The translations under genes were made by a program, and so were the position numbers. A DNA stretch of 64,000 bases from Merluccius polli (Eukaryota; Chordata; Actinopteri; Gadiformes; Merlucciidae). Positions 48,979 through 61,476 of this stretch are shown in pieces. Within the stretch, counting starts at the first letter, position 1, and every line of letters begins with the position of its first letter. The stretch lies in assembly GCA_030340625.1 (NCBI GenBank), contig JAOPHQ010001752.1, positions 51,001 through 115,000 of the forward strand, in the 5' to 3' direction. The notes beneath the pieces were generated by a model. That model was not told the DNA's origin, made no database searches, and saw only the letters and a program-made list of their open reading frames with translations.

Positions 48979-50630
48979 TAGGGTTGGACGATATCCATTT
49001 TCTTAAACCGTTAAAACCTCCCCAAAACATTGTGGCGTACGGTTCAACTGTCAGTTTCCAATGTGCCATGAGTTGCTACGCTCGCTTCTGCCACAGGGTG
49101 GAAGCAATCGCCCCCAAAATCACTTTTCCCCCCCCCCCCCATTCTTGTTAATACATAATAAACCCATTAACAAATCCAGTATACCATTAGGAATGTTTAA
49201 GAAATAGACTAGCGATGAATTATGACCTTCCTAAGTTTGCTATTCATAACTTTGTGTTGGTAGGTTAGGCTAGGCCTATAAGCCGAAAGGAATTATTAAA
49301 TCAGCATTATATCTGGCTATCGGTTGCCTCAAGCGGGGAGATTTTGACAAGCAGTTTCACCAGGAGATGGAGCGATGTAGCCAGCCAGCTTGAGATTAGC
49401 AATAGCATTGAATGTAATGTTTTTTCTCCATATTCTGCATGTATGCCGATATATAGTTTGAGACATCAGTTTACTCATTCACGCTCATCTTACCTGCTTT
49501 TTAAAGGTCATGGAGTAAGAAAGTAATCCACCAGCACATGCACTATATTTATATAGCCTAAGCTTTGCACACATATTGACCATGAAGCCATAAAGGTGGG
49601 GCTAATTTGGGGGAAAAGAAAACACAGGGAATTCAATCAGGCATTCAATTGAGGATTTAAACGAATCGAATTCAATTCAAAGGTCATTCATTAATGCTGC
49701 CTTTATTCACCGACACACACAACATGCGGCCAGCATGTTGTGTGTGTCGGGGAATTAAGTGAGTTTTCCAACCATAATCTTATTCTACTCTGAATGTCTG
49801 CATTCAGCTTTTTGTCGTTCACAGGCGGGGGCCGTCACGTTTTCTTTTTTTTTAACTAGCTCACTCGCAGTGATGGCACTATTTGCCATTTTAGCGCCTT
49901 CACCATCATAGCATCGTGCCTCGTGCTCAAGCACATCCCACTGATTGGCTGACAGATCACATCAAATTCTCTAGCCTCAAACGACAGCAGCGGACAGTAA
50001 GCCTGGCTCCGCCCACCTACGTACTTCCGCTCAATTTTCATTTCACTTCAGCACTAAGGTCTGGCGGTGCTGTATGGCAGAACAATTTCTTTTCCCTCAA
50101 ATGTGGCTTCCAATCAGCGAACAGGAGGCGCGGCCTGAGAACAGTGACGTAGAGGTCGTGCGCGAATTTCAGTTATTGAGCGGAAGTACGGAGGCGGGCG
50201 GAGGCTAATGCTAATGCTCACTGCATCTGCCGTTTGTATACTGCGCGCAACGTGGTTTCTGGCGCATGAAATACGTCACGACCAAACGTTAGCGATTGGT
50301 TAAGGCAGATCCAGAGTGGCACTGGGCAGAGCCAATAGGTTTTAAACTTCAACAGCACCCGCCTTCAAGTGAGAAATCGTTTGTCTCTACAGCACTGCTA
50401 GACCTTTAGTATGAATGTAATGAGTACCAAGGTCTAGTTAGGACTAGGCTAGCGGACAGTAAGCACGACCCCAGATCAGTGGCCGTTAGAGACATCCGTA
50501 TAAGTGTGAACGGAATTAAACATGCGCATATAACGAAAGACATATTTTAAGACGGTATTGAGATGCATTGGACAGGTCATCATTTTATACAGCCGATATA
50601 CCGCTCTCATCGGAAAATCGCCCAACCCTA
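48979..50630. mobile_element. 1.65-kb hAT-like element with 8-bp target duplication
   Basis: The left end TAGGGTTGGACGATATCC and the right end GGAAAATCGCCCAACCCTA are inverted repeats. Flanks ACGCTTAC and ACGCTGAC match at 7 of 8 bases. The interior has no transposase but contains a perfect hairpin (49710-49750), an inner inverted repeat (50008-50036 with 50174-50204) and the duplicated block AGCGGACAGTAAGC (49988 and 50451). It may be a composite non-autonomous element. Confidence 0.75.
49710..49750. other. perfect 18-bp hairpin, 5-nt loop
   Basis: CCGACACACACAACATGC (49710-49727) is followed by GGCCA and its exact reverse complement (49733-49750). Confidence 0.92.
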
Positions 50631-50981
50631 ACGCTGACACGCAGAAACGCATAGACACAAACACACACAGGCACGCTCATACACACACACACACACACAA
50701 TCACACACAGACACTTCTCCTTCACTCCGGGGTGGCATCTGCCATTCTCCTTGGCATTTCACTTCAGAGGCTTTTCATAGCCGTCTTCATCGAGATACCG
50801 CTCCAAATCAAACTCTTCCTCACTGCGGTATTTTCCCACTTTTCGCCCGCCCCTAAGTGGGCTATGTATTTCTATATATAGCAGAGTCTCCCCTGAGCCC
50901 CTTGCTATAAGCTCACTTTATTATTATTTTAGCCAAAGCCAGGACAAGTATGAAGCAATATACGATCAAAGAAGTAGCTCC

Positions 50982-51012
<31 letters not shown>

Positions 51013-51795
51013 TAGAATTCACAATAATTTCAAGTATTTAGACACAGTACTGGGATTACTGCTCCATTGTTGTGGTATCACAAAAAAAATGTGTGGGATG
51101 GTATCTCAGGAAGGCAATCTGTGTACAGGCCTGTATTGGTTTATGCTTGTTATGTGTTGTTGTGTGAAGCGCGGCGCTAAGAGCATTAACCGAGGGAGGC
51201 GCTTGTTTTATGCCTTAAGTATCTTATCGTATTTTATGCCCGCTTAATAAACGCAGCACAAACATTTAACAAATTGGTTTACAACGGTGTTTATTTCTGC
51301 AGTATTGCCGTTATTAAACCGCTATGTTTAAAGTTTACTCATGCCATATTAGCGAAACCAAACCGCAAAGTTCACAAAGACTACCACAAATACAGACATA
51401 AATACGTGGTTGTTTTTAGCTAATAGACAGAAATATACAAACTAGAACGAAACTATGTAGGCTTATTATGTATAGTTTCGATATCTACATGTAATATGTA
51501 TGTAGCCAATAGCGTTAGCTGGGGGACGCCATTGTTTTATGTCTTAATATCTACATGTTACATGTAGCTAATATGTAGCTAATAGCATTAGCGTGGGAGG
51601 TGCTTGTGGGCATCTCTGCGGATGAGGAACGTCTTGGCTCTTCGTGGCACCGAGACACCAGTCAAAGCTTCAATTCGCGCCCCCTTCCACCCGCTGGGCA
51701 AGTGGTGGCAGACCGTCTGACTGAGGATACACCTGCTGACGGCAGCACACTGTCTGGCACGGGGCCCTCATTTCATATGACATGCCAAGCGTTTA

Positions 51796-51826
<31 letters not shown>

Positions 51827-51987
51827 TGTTCACAGACAGTGAGTTACGCTAACCACCACTGTACGGTCCAAATTTACAGCGTTGAACATCTGCCATTGTG
51901 CGCTGGACTTCTGCCAACCCATCCACAAACATGTATTTCGTTTGAATAAAATAATAATAAATAATACAATCTAAAAATAATAATTAA
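50631..51987 (-). other. presumed intron 1, non-coding
   Basis: Holds (AAT)n at 50982-51012 and a diverged repeat of GAGGCGCTTGTTTTATG and nearby CTACATG motifs around 51190-51600. No gene recognised. Confidence 0.5.
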
Positions 51988-52489
51988 CTACTGACTTATA
52001 GGGCAGGGACAATATGCTTATCTCCCGATTTGATACCGCCATGAAACTTGGGTTTTTTAAGTACCGGTATTGTGATTCTTTTTAAGTATTGCGATTCTAC
52101 AAGCATTGCGATTTGATATTACGATTTATTTCGATTTTGGGTTACTTTTTTTAACACTAGACCATGGGAAAAAGTTGACTCATACACTTCTAGAGACTGT
52201 ACATCATGATGCATATTTCCAAAAACAATGCAGTCTCAGCCAGTCTTTCTGACTTTTATTTCAGCAGCAGTGTTGCTTTACCGGGAGGGGAAGGTTACAT
52301 GCTACTGTTGAATCTAGTGTACCTCTTGTATGCATTTAATGTGAAAACAATAAACACATCAAGTTTGCAAACCAAGTCATTAATAAATAAATACATAAAT
52401 AAATAAAATACATCGATTCGGGCAAAATTGATCAAAAAAGTGCGATACTTCAGTGAATCGATTTTCTTCCCCACCCCTACTGACTTATA
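51988..52489. mobile_element. hAT-like MITE flanked by 13-bp direct repeats
   Basis: CTACTGACTTATA occurs at 51988-52000 and again at 52477-52489. Between them, TAGGGCAGGGAC at the left and CTTCCCCACCCCTA at the right are imperfect inverted ends. The interior is AT-rich with GATTCG/CGATTT motifs and a (AAAT)n run. The direct repeat probably includes the target duplication plus terminal bases. Confidence 0.72.
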
Positions 52490-52851
52490 CAACCGACTTC
52501 TTTGTTGCTCACTCCGTTTGCTCTGTGGTGTAGGAGTTAAATCCCTCTGGGAGCGTCCACCCCCTGGTTGTGTTAAAGCTTCAACATGTCGTGTTGGTGG
52601 AGGACACAAAAGGGATTCCCCCACAGTCAGTCTGGGCCCTGATAGAAAAGTGGAACACAGGTTCATCCGCATAGTGATGGGAAAGTCTGGGGGGGGGGGG
52701 GGGGGGGGTAAGCTATACACAGATTTATTTAGAGGGATCGGGGCTGCAGCAGACAGTGGAGAGTTAAGCTCCCATTGCTCTACATAACGCATCCCAATGG
52801 GAACAGTGGGTGGGGGGGGGGAGGGGGGTGAGATAAGGTGATGGGTGGGTT

Positions 52852-52855
<4 letters not shown>

Positions 52856-52946
<91 letters not shown>
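52856..52946 (+). repeat. (TG)n microsatellite, 91 bp
   Basis: Perfect dinucleotide run. Confidence 0.97.
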
Positions 52947-52947
<1 letters not shown>

Positions 52948-53165
52948 CCCCAACTCCAGCCTTCATTCCAACAAATCCCACCACACAAACAAAAGATCCC
53001 TCACTCTGGTGTAAACTGCACACACACACACACACGCACACACACGCACGTCCGCTGTGCATGCCTGCAGCATTCCCTTCTCCCACAATGGGTCCCCCGG
53101 GTAGTATACTGTTCTCTGTAATCCCAGGAACCATCGCTGGGAGAGACAAGGTAGGAATTGATCCG

Positions 53166-53213
<48 letters not shown>
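53166..53213 (+). repeat. (CTGT)n microsatellite
   Basis: About 11 perfect tetranucleotide units. Confidence 0.95.
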
Positions 53214-53492
53214 CAAGACTCTGCCTCACTCTATTTTACCTCCAGGTTGTTTCATAGCTCATCAATGGTGGCGGCTGCATCAGAGTATTGACTGCTCATC
53301 GGACCCCATGGTGAGCTGGATACAAACCGCATGGTACACTCGCTATCAAAATGTCAAAAAGAAAGAAAAATGGCGCTTTACCCGCGCGGGCGTCTCAAAG
53401 GGACCGGCGCTCATCGAGATAACGAACCCCGCAGTGCAGGCCGGAGTCTGCAACATTGCACACCCTCGCGCTCCTCTCTTTCAACTCTCTGG

Positions 53493-53494
<2 letters not shown>

Positions 53495-53569
<75 letters not shown>
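53495..53569 (+). repeat. (GT)n microsatellite, 75 bp
   Basis: Perfect dinucleotide run. Confidence 0.97.
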
Positions 53570-53571
<2 letters not shown>

Positions 53572-55391
53572 ACTGGGAGGGGTGCTTGCTGGGGGCAACT
53601 GTATAACTTAACTCCCCAACCACTTCCAAAATACTTTATATACATGAGGCAGCCAACCGACCAGATTTAAAAAAAAAAGTGTAAAAAAAACACAACTTTC
53701 ACCAACACGATTACTCCAATTTGGAGGGTGGGTACAGCTCCCTGCATGGGTTAATAGGGAAAAAAGCTCAAGTACGCATTAAAATAAAGCAGCAGTGAAG
53801 AAACGCAGGCCTGTATTGATCGGCTGTTTTTGGCATAGATCCACACAGTTTAGTGCCTAAGGGGGCAAAAGCTAAAGAAATATAATTTGGCATCCTCAAA
53901 AATAATAACAGTGCTTATAAAAAGCAAATTCATGGAAATATATGAATAATTGCTCTTGCATTGCAAGTCAACAGGAAGATCTTATGACACATGGGGGGGT
54001 CATTTAACGTTCATATTCTAAAAGGCCTAATTATTTTATATATATATATTTTATTCAGGGACTACACCTCAGGCAGCCAATACAAATATATTGTTGTTTT
54101 GGCCTCTTCTGAGAGCACTGTCATATTAGCGTGAACAAACTATCAAACCGAACAGCAACACAGACATCCATCCAGGGTATTATGAATATATATCCCCTGG
54201 TGATGTTTGGGCCAGCGTGAGTGCTACATCTGTGCAGCGTGGGGATTAAGATCAAAACAATCATCAACAACCAGTCCCTTTAAACTGGTTTAAAGGTTGG
54301 CGGCTTCTTAGGTTTCCCATCTGAAACACGAGCCAGATTCATCAGGCCTAACGGGAATCGTACTGGCAGAAAGATCTCACTATCGTTGATCATTTATTCA
54401 GCCAAGATATCTCACCGCAGCACAGGAAAGCCCAAAAGCTTGCTGATATACGATAACAACGGAGGAACAATATTATCACCTGTGCTGGAAGAAACAATAT
54501 CTCGTAAATCCAACGGCAGCAGTCTAATTTCCATTACAATGCATAATTCAGCAGTTTCAAACCCTCTCAGTGCGATCAATTATTTGACAGGGCCTATGGA
54601 AACGATCAAAATAGAGCAGTTATCGGTGAAATAATCATCACATTTAAAATTGCCATTGTTCTGTCTTTCTTCCAGAACATTTAGGAGATACATGGTTGGC
54701 GTCAAGGGATTTTCAGTCAGTCTATCAACTGCTCAGGCAAATCACGCCTGTACTGGGTTTTATTTTTTATTTTTTTAGAGTTGATTCCATGAAGCCTGAC
54801 TCATGAAATTACTTTCTTATCCACCCACCGCTACCCTGCAGTGCACTTCCACAGCGGCCAGTTTATCATGTGTGGGTATGTTATATGTTGTGGGTATTAA
54901 ATACATAAAGTTGATATAAAAAGGAGCGCGTGCGGGAGAGAGAGCGCGAGGGAGACTCTCTATGACTTATGGTAGGTGTTATTTATAGTAGGAGGGAGAG
55001 GGTCTTGCGATGAAGAAATGCCGGGAGGTAGTAGTATCCCTCTCCCTATACTCTGGGAGACTGGTTGTTAACTGCCCCTAGACACCCCCTAACTCCTCTT
55101 TTCTCAGTCAGCGTTTTCCTGTGGCTGACCTTCGATGGGGGAAATTCGCTGTGCATTCGTCATTTCACACTATATTCGGCCAGCAAAGCAAGCATATTTA
55201 AATATAGGCAACATCATTTGGGATTTGATTGTTGCCGTTCCCTGACTCGAGAGAGAGCGAGAGCGAGAGAGAGACATTTGCAGCCACCAGCACCGCATTC
55301 TGCTCTCTTTCTTGGCATTGGCTCCGAGCAGACTGCCTGTAAACAGTGAGAGGACCTGATTACCACGCAGACCGCACTCACGTGAATCCCC

Positions 55392-55878
55392 TAGTCTAGA
55401 TGAAAATAGGGGTCCACGCGCACCCCCCGGATTTTTTTATGCCACCTGTTTTTTTTTAATCCTTAAAGTGTCTATTTTCAGAATCTGCCAGGTACCAAGC
55501 TGAAATAATGTCCAAAAGGCTTCATTTTTAACCCTTCGCTGCACCCGACCGGAACCCGAGAAATCTAAAAATGATATAGACAGTGGCATAACATCTGAAG
55601 TAAACAACATACAGAGACAAATTAACACATTTTTCCATAAAATTCTGACCCCAGGAATGGAATGGAATGGTTATTTTTGACATTTGACAACATATTGACC
55701 CTATTTCTAGACAAAAATAGCAAAAAATGGCCAAAGATGTGTAGAGGACCAACTATTTTTTCATTTTCTCAATCGCATAGGGTGCATTTTTTTTCACAAC
55801 CTGTTATTTCTTTATCATTCAAGTGTCTATTTTAATATTATATTGGGTACCAAGCTGAAATAATGTCCAAAATGCTTT
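55392..55878 (+). repeat. left long terminal inverted repeat
   Basis: Matches the reverse complement of 62911-63397 with few mismatches, for example TGAAAAT against TGGAAAT near the tip. Similarity stops abruptly after AAAATGCTTT. Confidence 0.9.
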
Positions 55879-55913
55879 CACACATATCCCTGGCCAGAAA
55901 CTTTTGTCCACTG

Positions 55914-56070
55914 TAACCCTCTCCCGGACTCACTCGCTAGCTTTAACCGCTGTTTTTTAATTTTATTTATTAATCCGCACTTCCAGACCGTCACCGGGGC
56001 TTCAGAGTAATGTGTCCGAGGAGAGTAGCCCTCTCCCGGACACACACGCTAGCTTTTACCGCTGTTTTGT
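55914..56070 (+). repeat. subterminal direct repeat in the large transposon
   Basis: CCCTCTCCCGGACTCAC with GCTAGCTTTAACCGCTGTTTT occurs near 55917 and again near 56030 with small changes. Confidence 0.7.
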
Positions 56071-56387
56071 ATGGCATGTTTTGTTTTGAGACATATGAGC
56101 CATTTTGAGGTTTTCATCATGTTGTCCTAGCCTTGATTTGATACAATTTGCACTATAGCTTTGCACCAATTTCGGTGTAGCCTCTTTAATGTAAGAGTTA
56201 TGTATTTATGTGTTTTGTGTTCACCTACATGCCCATAAGATGCTATTTGGTATTATTGTTTGTATTGTTGTTTTCTTCAACAAGTGCTCTGTGGTATTTT
56301 TTATAATAAAGAGCACAAAAGAAATACCTGTTATGTCCTCCATAGTAGAACTTTATGTAGGCCTATATACATTTAGTGAATGAGATA

Positions 56388-56536
56388 GGCCAAAGTCGAG
56401 CACCGTAAAAGTAACGAGTAACGTAAAAAGTTACTTTCCATAGAGGGTAACTAAGTAAAGTAAGGGATTACTTTTTTTAAGAAGTAACGAGTAACGAGCA
56501 AACACTACTTTTTAAAAGTAACTTCCCCAACACTGG
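56388..56536. mobile_element. hAT-like MITE fragment, one end only
   Basis: The sequence ends AGTAACTTCCCCAACACTG, the reverse complement of the common fish hAT terminus CAGTGTTGGGGAAGTTACT. Inside are repeated GTAACGAGTAACG motifs. The other terminus is missing, so the copy is truncated. Confidence 0.65.
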
Positions 56537-56712
56537 TCATAACTTCGTAATTTTTCTGTAGTTTTTACTATAATCACAGGCTTTTGGAAATCAAATCTGT
56601 ATTCTTGACTAGTAGTGTTGGTAGCTTAGTTGGTGGCTAGCTAAAGTTTTTGTTTTATTTTCAGGCTCATTACTTCATATATACTTACCATGGAGAAAAT
56701 GAAACATTGTAA

Positions 56713-58108
56713 GGGACTGTACGATATTTACCGGGGGGGGAGGGCCGGTCGTCAGGGGGGGAGGGCCTAGGATAATTTTTTTAAGCCTTAGGGGAGGGCC
56801 CAGGAGAATATTTTTGGCCTGGGGGGAGGGCCGAGGAAAATTATTTTATGGGGGGGGCAATCGTCATGACTCATGCCGAGTTCGATGTTTAAATGAAAGA
56901 TAGGATAGCCTGTAAGGAAGTGAACGTCTCCTTTACCATAACCATAACCCTTTTTGGAGTGAATTGTTTCACAGTAGACTGCGGACGCTGTAGACTCTGC
57001 TCTGCGAGCGGACGCTGTAGACTCTGCTCGTCTCATACCACCGCGAACGGGTTTATGAGACCCCAGATCGTTTCACACAGACGCGGGAGGGTACCTTTGG
57101 CGTCAGTATCCAGGGCTTAATTTGGGCCGGAACACGCCGGAATATGTTCCGGCACCTCCAACGGTGGATCCGGCACCTTTTTTATTTTTTTATTCCCCCC
57201 GATCACGATCGCGCAACCCCGTCATCAGTCCGCGGTCCCCCCCCCCCCCCCCCCCTCCCGTTGACAATCACGAACACCCCCCCCCCACCCACCCCCGGGC
57301 GTGACAAATCGTCGGTAGGCCTATATTACGAGTTGGGATGAGAACGGGTTGTCTGCCGAAACCGTCAAGTCTAAATCATGCGATAGGCGCGCACGATGAC
57401 ATCCTCACAGCATGCACACGGGCTGTGTGTGGACTCGGGTCTGCGGCTGAGTCCGCGGCCGGGTCCGCGGGTCCGGTGCTGGGTCCGCGGCTGGCGGGTC
57501 CGGTGCTCCCCCCCCCCCCCCGTTGACAATCGCGCCGAATGTAGAGCATATTGTAATGCAGCGTTGAATGGATGAATAGCTTACATAAGGGTCCCCAGCA
57601 CTTTTCAAACCACACTCAAGCTTATGGTTATTGTCCCCACCACTTCTAAAACCAAACTGACGCCACTGACCACATAGACCAAGAATCGCAGGGTGATCAT
57701 TAGTCGCTCTTAGTCACAGTAGTTTGTGTTTTGTCTTATAATAGCCTATAAGGTACAATGTCATCAGCCAAGTTGTGAAATTATTGGGGGAGTCTCGTAA
57801 CATTGATAAAAGCAGGCTTGTCCCCATTCTCAAGTTCAAGGCACAGCGTGGCATAAACCCCTGCTCTTGCTGCGTGTGTACCCGTGTGTGTGTATGTGTG
57901 CTTATGTGGCCGTTTTAACCTTGTAAACGTCATTTTCCGACCAATTTTATTTGATTCACGTAGCGGGGAGGGCCTAGGAGAATTTTTTTGAGCCGGGGGG
58001 AGGGCCCCGGAAAAAAAAAAATTACCAGGGGGGAGGGCCAGGCAGAACAATTTTAACCCGATCGTCTGGCGACCGGCCCTCCCCCCCCGCTAAATATCGT
58101 ACAGTCCC
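56713..58108. mobile_element. 1.4-kb inverted-repeat element with G-rich arrays
   Basis: Both ends start GGGACTGTACGATATTTA and continue with CGGGGGGGGAGGGCCGGTCG; the roughly 41-bp arms differ at about two positions. Just inside each arm are 3-4 degenerate units of GGGGGAGGGCC plus an A/T-rich spacer. Poly(C) runs lie at 57237-57255 and 57508-57521. It carries no transposase. It lies within the large element, right after a possible start codon context (ATGGAGAAAATGAAACATTG, 56691-56710). Confidence 0.75.
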
Positions 58109-59206
58109 CACAGCTGAAGTGCCTCCAAAGAGGATTTGTTCCCTAACATGTATTTTACATGTCTCAACTCTTTCTGAGTATGGTAATTTTACCACGCTCA
58201 ACACATGCAAGGGGGGGGGGCAAAGCAAGAAGCTATCATATCTACACACATATACACACGTATCCGAGATATGAGACTCTGTGAAGCAGCCAGTTCACCA
58301 TACCGCATGATGGATATTTGTGAACAGATTCCATTAACATTAGAGGACTTGCCTTTGGATACAATTGGCTATCACCAAAACTGCTATAAAAGCTTTTCAG
58401 GGAAAATAGATTGTTTACAAGTGTCAAAGGCTTCTACATCTGGTGAATCATCATTGAAAAAGGACTCTCTGCGCCATCTCAAATCTCTGACAATTCAATC
58501 TGAAGGAGCTCCAAGAAGGTGTTCCTTCTTGTTTCCCAATCAGTGCATTTTCTGTGACAAAGCAAAATCCAAGTTCAAAGGCAAGACTGAAGAGCTTACC
58601 AAGTTTCAGAGTTGGAAACACAAGGAACCAGCCTGGAAAGTTATTGAACCTAGGGCACAGGAATTAAAGAAATAGGCTCTTTATCGCAAGGTGCAGGGCA
58701 AGGACCTCTTTGCAATGGAAGCTAAGTATCATCCATCATTCATCAAGTACCAAAACCATGAGCGTGGAAGGGAGAGGGCAGAAAAGGCAACAGACAACAT
58801 TGACAGCCTGCAGGCCCAGAAGATAGCAGCACATAACAAGTTGTATTGTGTGGTAAAGAATTACATTCTTAGGAATGTGATTGAATGCAAAGAGGTTGTC
58901 CAGCTAAGATCCATGTGCAACTTGTACATGAAGACATTGGACTAGGACTGTACCAGCGTGTTTAAAGGCAAAGGAAAGGTGAATCCCCTGAAAAAGCTAC
59001 GACAGCATCCTAAGCTCCAAAATGCTTTCAGGCAGCTTGGTGCAGACTGGCTGGTCACGGATGAGCTGCAACGGGAGATGGAGAGTTTCACATGCATCAT
59101 GTATGGTCAAGCAAGGATGACATCAGTTGATGCAGTACGAGCCAAGATGCTGAGGAAAATGGTTGGTGCTGACAAAGTCCATCCATCCATCCATCTTCTT
59201 TGCCGC

Positions 59207-59449
59207 TTATCCGGGGTCGGGTCGTGGGGGCAGCAGCCTAAGCAGGGAAGCCCAGACTTCCCTCTCCCCAGCCACTTCGTCTAGCTCTTCCTGGGGGATC
59301 CCGAGGCGTTTCCTGGCCAGCCGAGAGACATAGTCTCTCCAGCGTGTCCTGGGTCTTCCCCGGGGTCTCCTACCAGTGGGACGTGCCCTGAACACCTCAC
59401 CAGGGAGGCGTCCGGGAGGCATCCTAACTAGATGCCTGAGCCACCTCAT
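59207..59449 (-). pseudogene. LINE C-terminal tail
   Basis: The frame reads MRWLRHLVRMPPGRLPGEVF, RGRPRTRWRDYVSRLARKRL and ASLLRLLPPRPDPG, the typical C-terminal segment of this fish RTE family. It is followed on the minus strand by a short 3' region and the (GATG)n tail. Confidence 0.85.
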
Positions 59450-59755
59450 CTGGCTCCTCTCAACACAGAGGAGTAGCGGGTCTACTCCGAGTTACTCCCA
59501 GATGACCGAGCTTCTCACCCTATCTCTAAGGGAGAGCCCAGCCACCCTGCGGAGGAAGCTCATTTCGTCCGCTTGCACCCGCGATCTTATTCTTTCGGTC
59601 ACTACCCAAAGCTCATGACCATAGGACCATAGGTGAGGGAACGAAGATCGACTGGTAAATCGAGAGCTTTGCCTTTCGGCTCAGCTCCCTCTTCACCACG
59701 ACGGATCTGTGCAGAGTCCGCATTACTGCAGACGCCACACCGATCCGCCTGTCGA

Positions 59756-60796
59756 TCACCCGCCCCGGAGAGTGCACTCCATCCTTGTCCAGTTGAGAAC
59801 CATGGACTCGGATTTGGAGGTGCTGATTCTCATCCCGGCCGCTTTACACTCGGCTGCAAACCGGGCCAGCGAGAGTTGGAGGTCACGGTCTGATGGAGCC
59901 AACAGGACCACATCATCCGCAAAAAGCAGTGACCCAATCCTGAGGTCACCAAACCGGACCCCCTCAACACCCTGGCTGCGCCTAGAAATCCTGTCCATAA
60001 AAATTATGAACAGGATCGGTGACAAAGTCCAACCCTCACTGGAAACATGTCCGACTTATTACCGGCAATGTGGACCAAGCTCTGAAGCTCCCTGAGCATA
60101 CAGGGAACGGACAGCCCGTATCAGGGGGTCCGATACCCCGTATTCCCGGAGAACCCCCCACAGGGCTTCCCGAGCGACATGGTCGAATGCCTTCTCCAAG
60201 TCCACAAAACACATGTGGACTGGTTGGGCAAACTCCCATGCACCCTCAAGGATCCTGCAGAGGGTGTAGAGCTGGTCCACTGTTCCACGACCTGGACGAA
60301 AACCACATTGCTCCTCCTGAATCCGAGATTCGACTATCCGACAGACCCTCCTTTCCAGCACCCCCGAATAGACCTTACCAGGAAGGCTGAGGAGTGTGAT
60401 CCCCCTATAGTTGGAACACACTCTCCGGTCCCCCTTCTTAAAAAGAGGGACCACCACCCCGGTCTGCCAATCCAGAGGCATTGCCCCCGATGTCCACACG
60501 ATGCTGCAGAGTCCTGTCAACCATGATAGCCCCACAACATCCATGGCCTTAAGGAACTCCGGGTGGAACTCATCCACCCCCGGGGCCCTGCCACCAAGGA
60601 GCTTCCTGACCACCTCGGCGACCTCAGCCCCAGAGATAGGAGAGCCCACACCAGAGTCCCCAGGCCCTGCTGCCTTACCGGAAGGCGTGTCGGTGGGATT
60701 GAGGAGTCTTCGAAGTATTCCTTCCACCAATCCACAACGTCCCGAGTCGAGGTCAGCAGCGCACCGTCTCCACCATACACAGTGTTGACGATACAC
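59756..60796 (-). pseudogene. LINE reverse transcriptase domain, broken
   Basis: The longest frame (60059-60796) includes GGRAPGVDEFHPEFLK, VVVPLFKKGDRRVCSNYRGI, QCGFRPGRGTVDQL and FVDLEKAFDHV. After a break, 59756-60025 reads MSPILFIIFMDR and LLFADDVVLLA with the catalytic FADD motif. These are ordered reverse-transcriptase blocks of an RTE-type non-LTR element. Several frame changes make it non-functional. Confidence 0.88.
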
Positions 60797-61476
60797 TGCT
60801 ACCCCCTCCTGAGACGCCGGATGGTGGTCCAGAACCTCTCGTCCGGAAGTCGTTCTTCATAGCCTCACCGAACTCCTCCCATGTCCGAGTTTTTGCCTCA
60901 GTAACCGCCACAGCTGCGCTCCGCTTGGCCTGCCGGTACCTGCCTGCTGCCTCCGGAGTCCCACAGGCCAAAAAGGTCCTATAGGACTCCTTCAGTTTGA
61001 CGGCAATTGCCGCCACGGCAGGCACCGACCACCTTGCGGCCACAGCTCCGGTCGGCCGCCTTAACAATGGAGGCGCGGAACATGGCCCACTCGGACTCAA
61101 TGTACCTTGCCTCCCCCAGTACATGGTCAAAGCTCTCCCGGAGGTGGGAGACGTTCCCAGCAGACCCTCACAATACGTTTGGGTCTGCCAGGTCTGACCG
61201 GCATCCTCCCCCACCATCGTAGCCAACTCACCACCAGGTGGTAATCAGTTGACAGCTCCGCCCCTCTCTTCGCTCAAGTGTCCAAGACATGTGGCCGCAA
61301 GTCCGACAACACGACTATAAAGTCAATCATCGAACTGCGGCCTAGGGTGTCCTGGTGCCAAGTGCACATATGGACACCCTTATGCTTGAACATGGTGTTT
61401 GTTATGGACAATAACAATGCACTGAACACCACTCGGGTTCAGATCGGGGGGGGGGCGTTCCTCCCAATCACACCCC

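Larger units (their letters stand above)
52490..55391 (-). other. presumed intron 1, microsatellites and unique sequence
   Basis: Poly(G) at 52689-52708, (TG)n at 52856-52946, (CA)n at 53020-53045, (CTGT)n at 53166-53213 and (GT)n at 53495-53569, then mostly unique sequence from 53600 to 55391. No exon recognised. Confidence 0.55.

Noticed and set aside
52295..53670. Frames of 284, 170 and 148 codons
   Set aside because: Assembled from (TG)n, poly(G) and (CTGT)n tracts and a MITE; no domain.
55437..55752. Frames of 63 and 74 codons repeated almost exactly at 63037-63352
   Set aside because: They are the two inverted termini; the protein identity simply reflects the repeat, not a gene.
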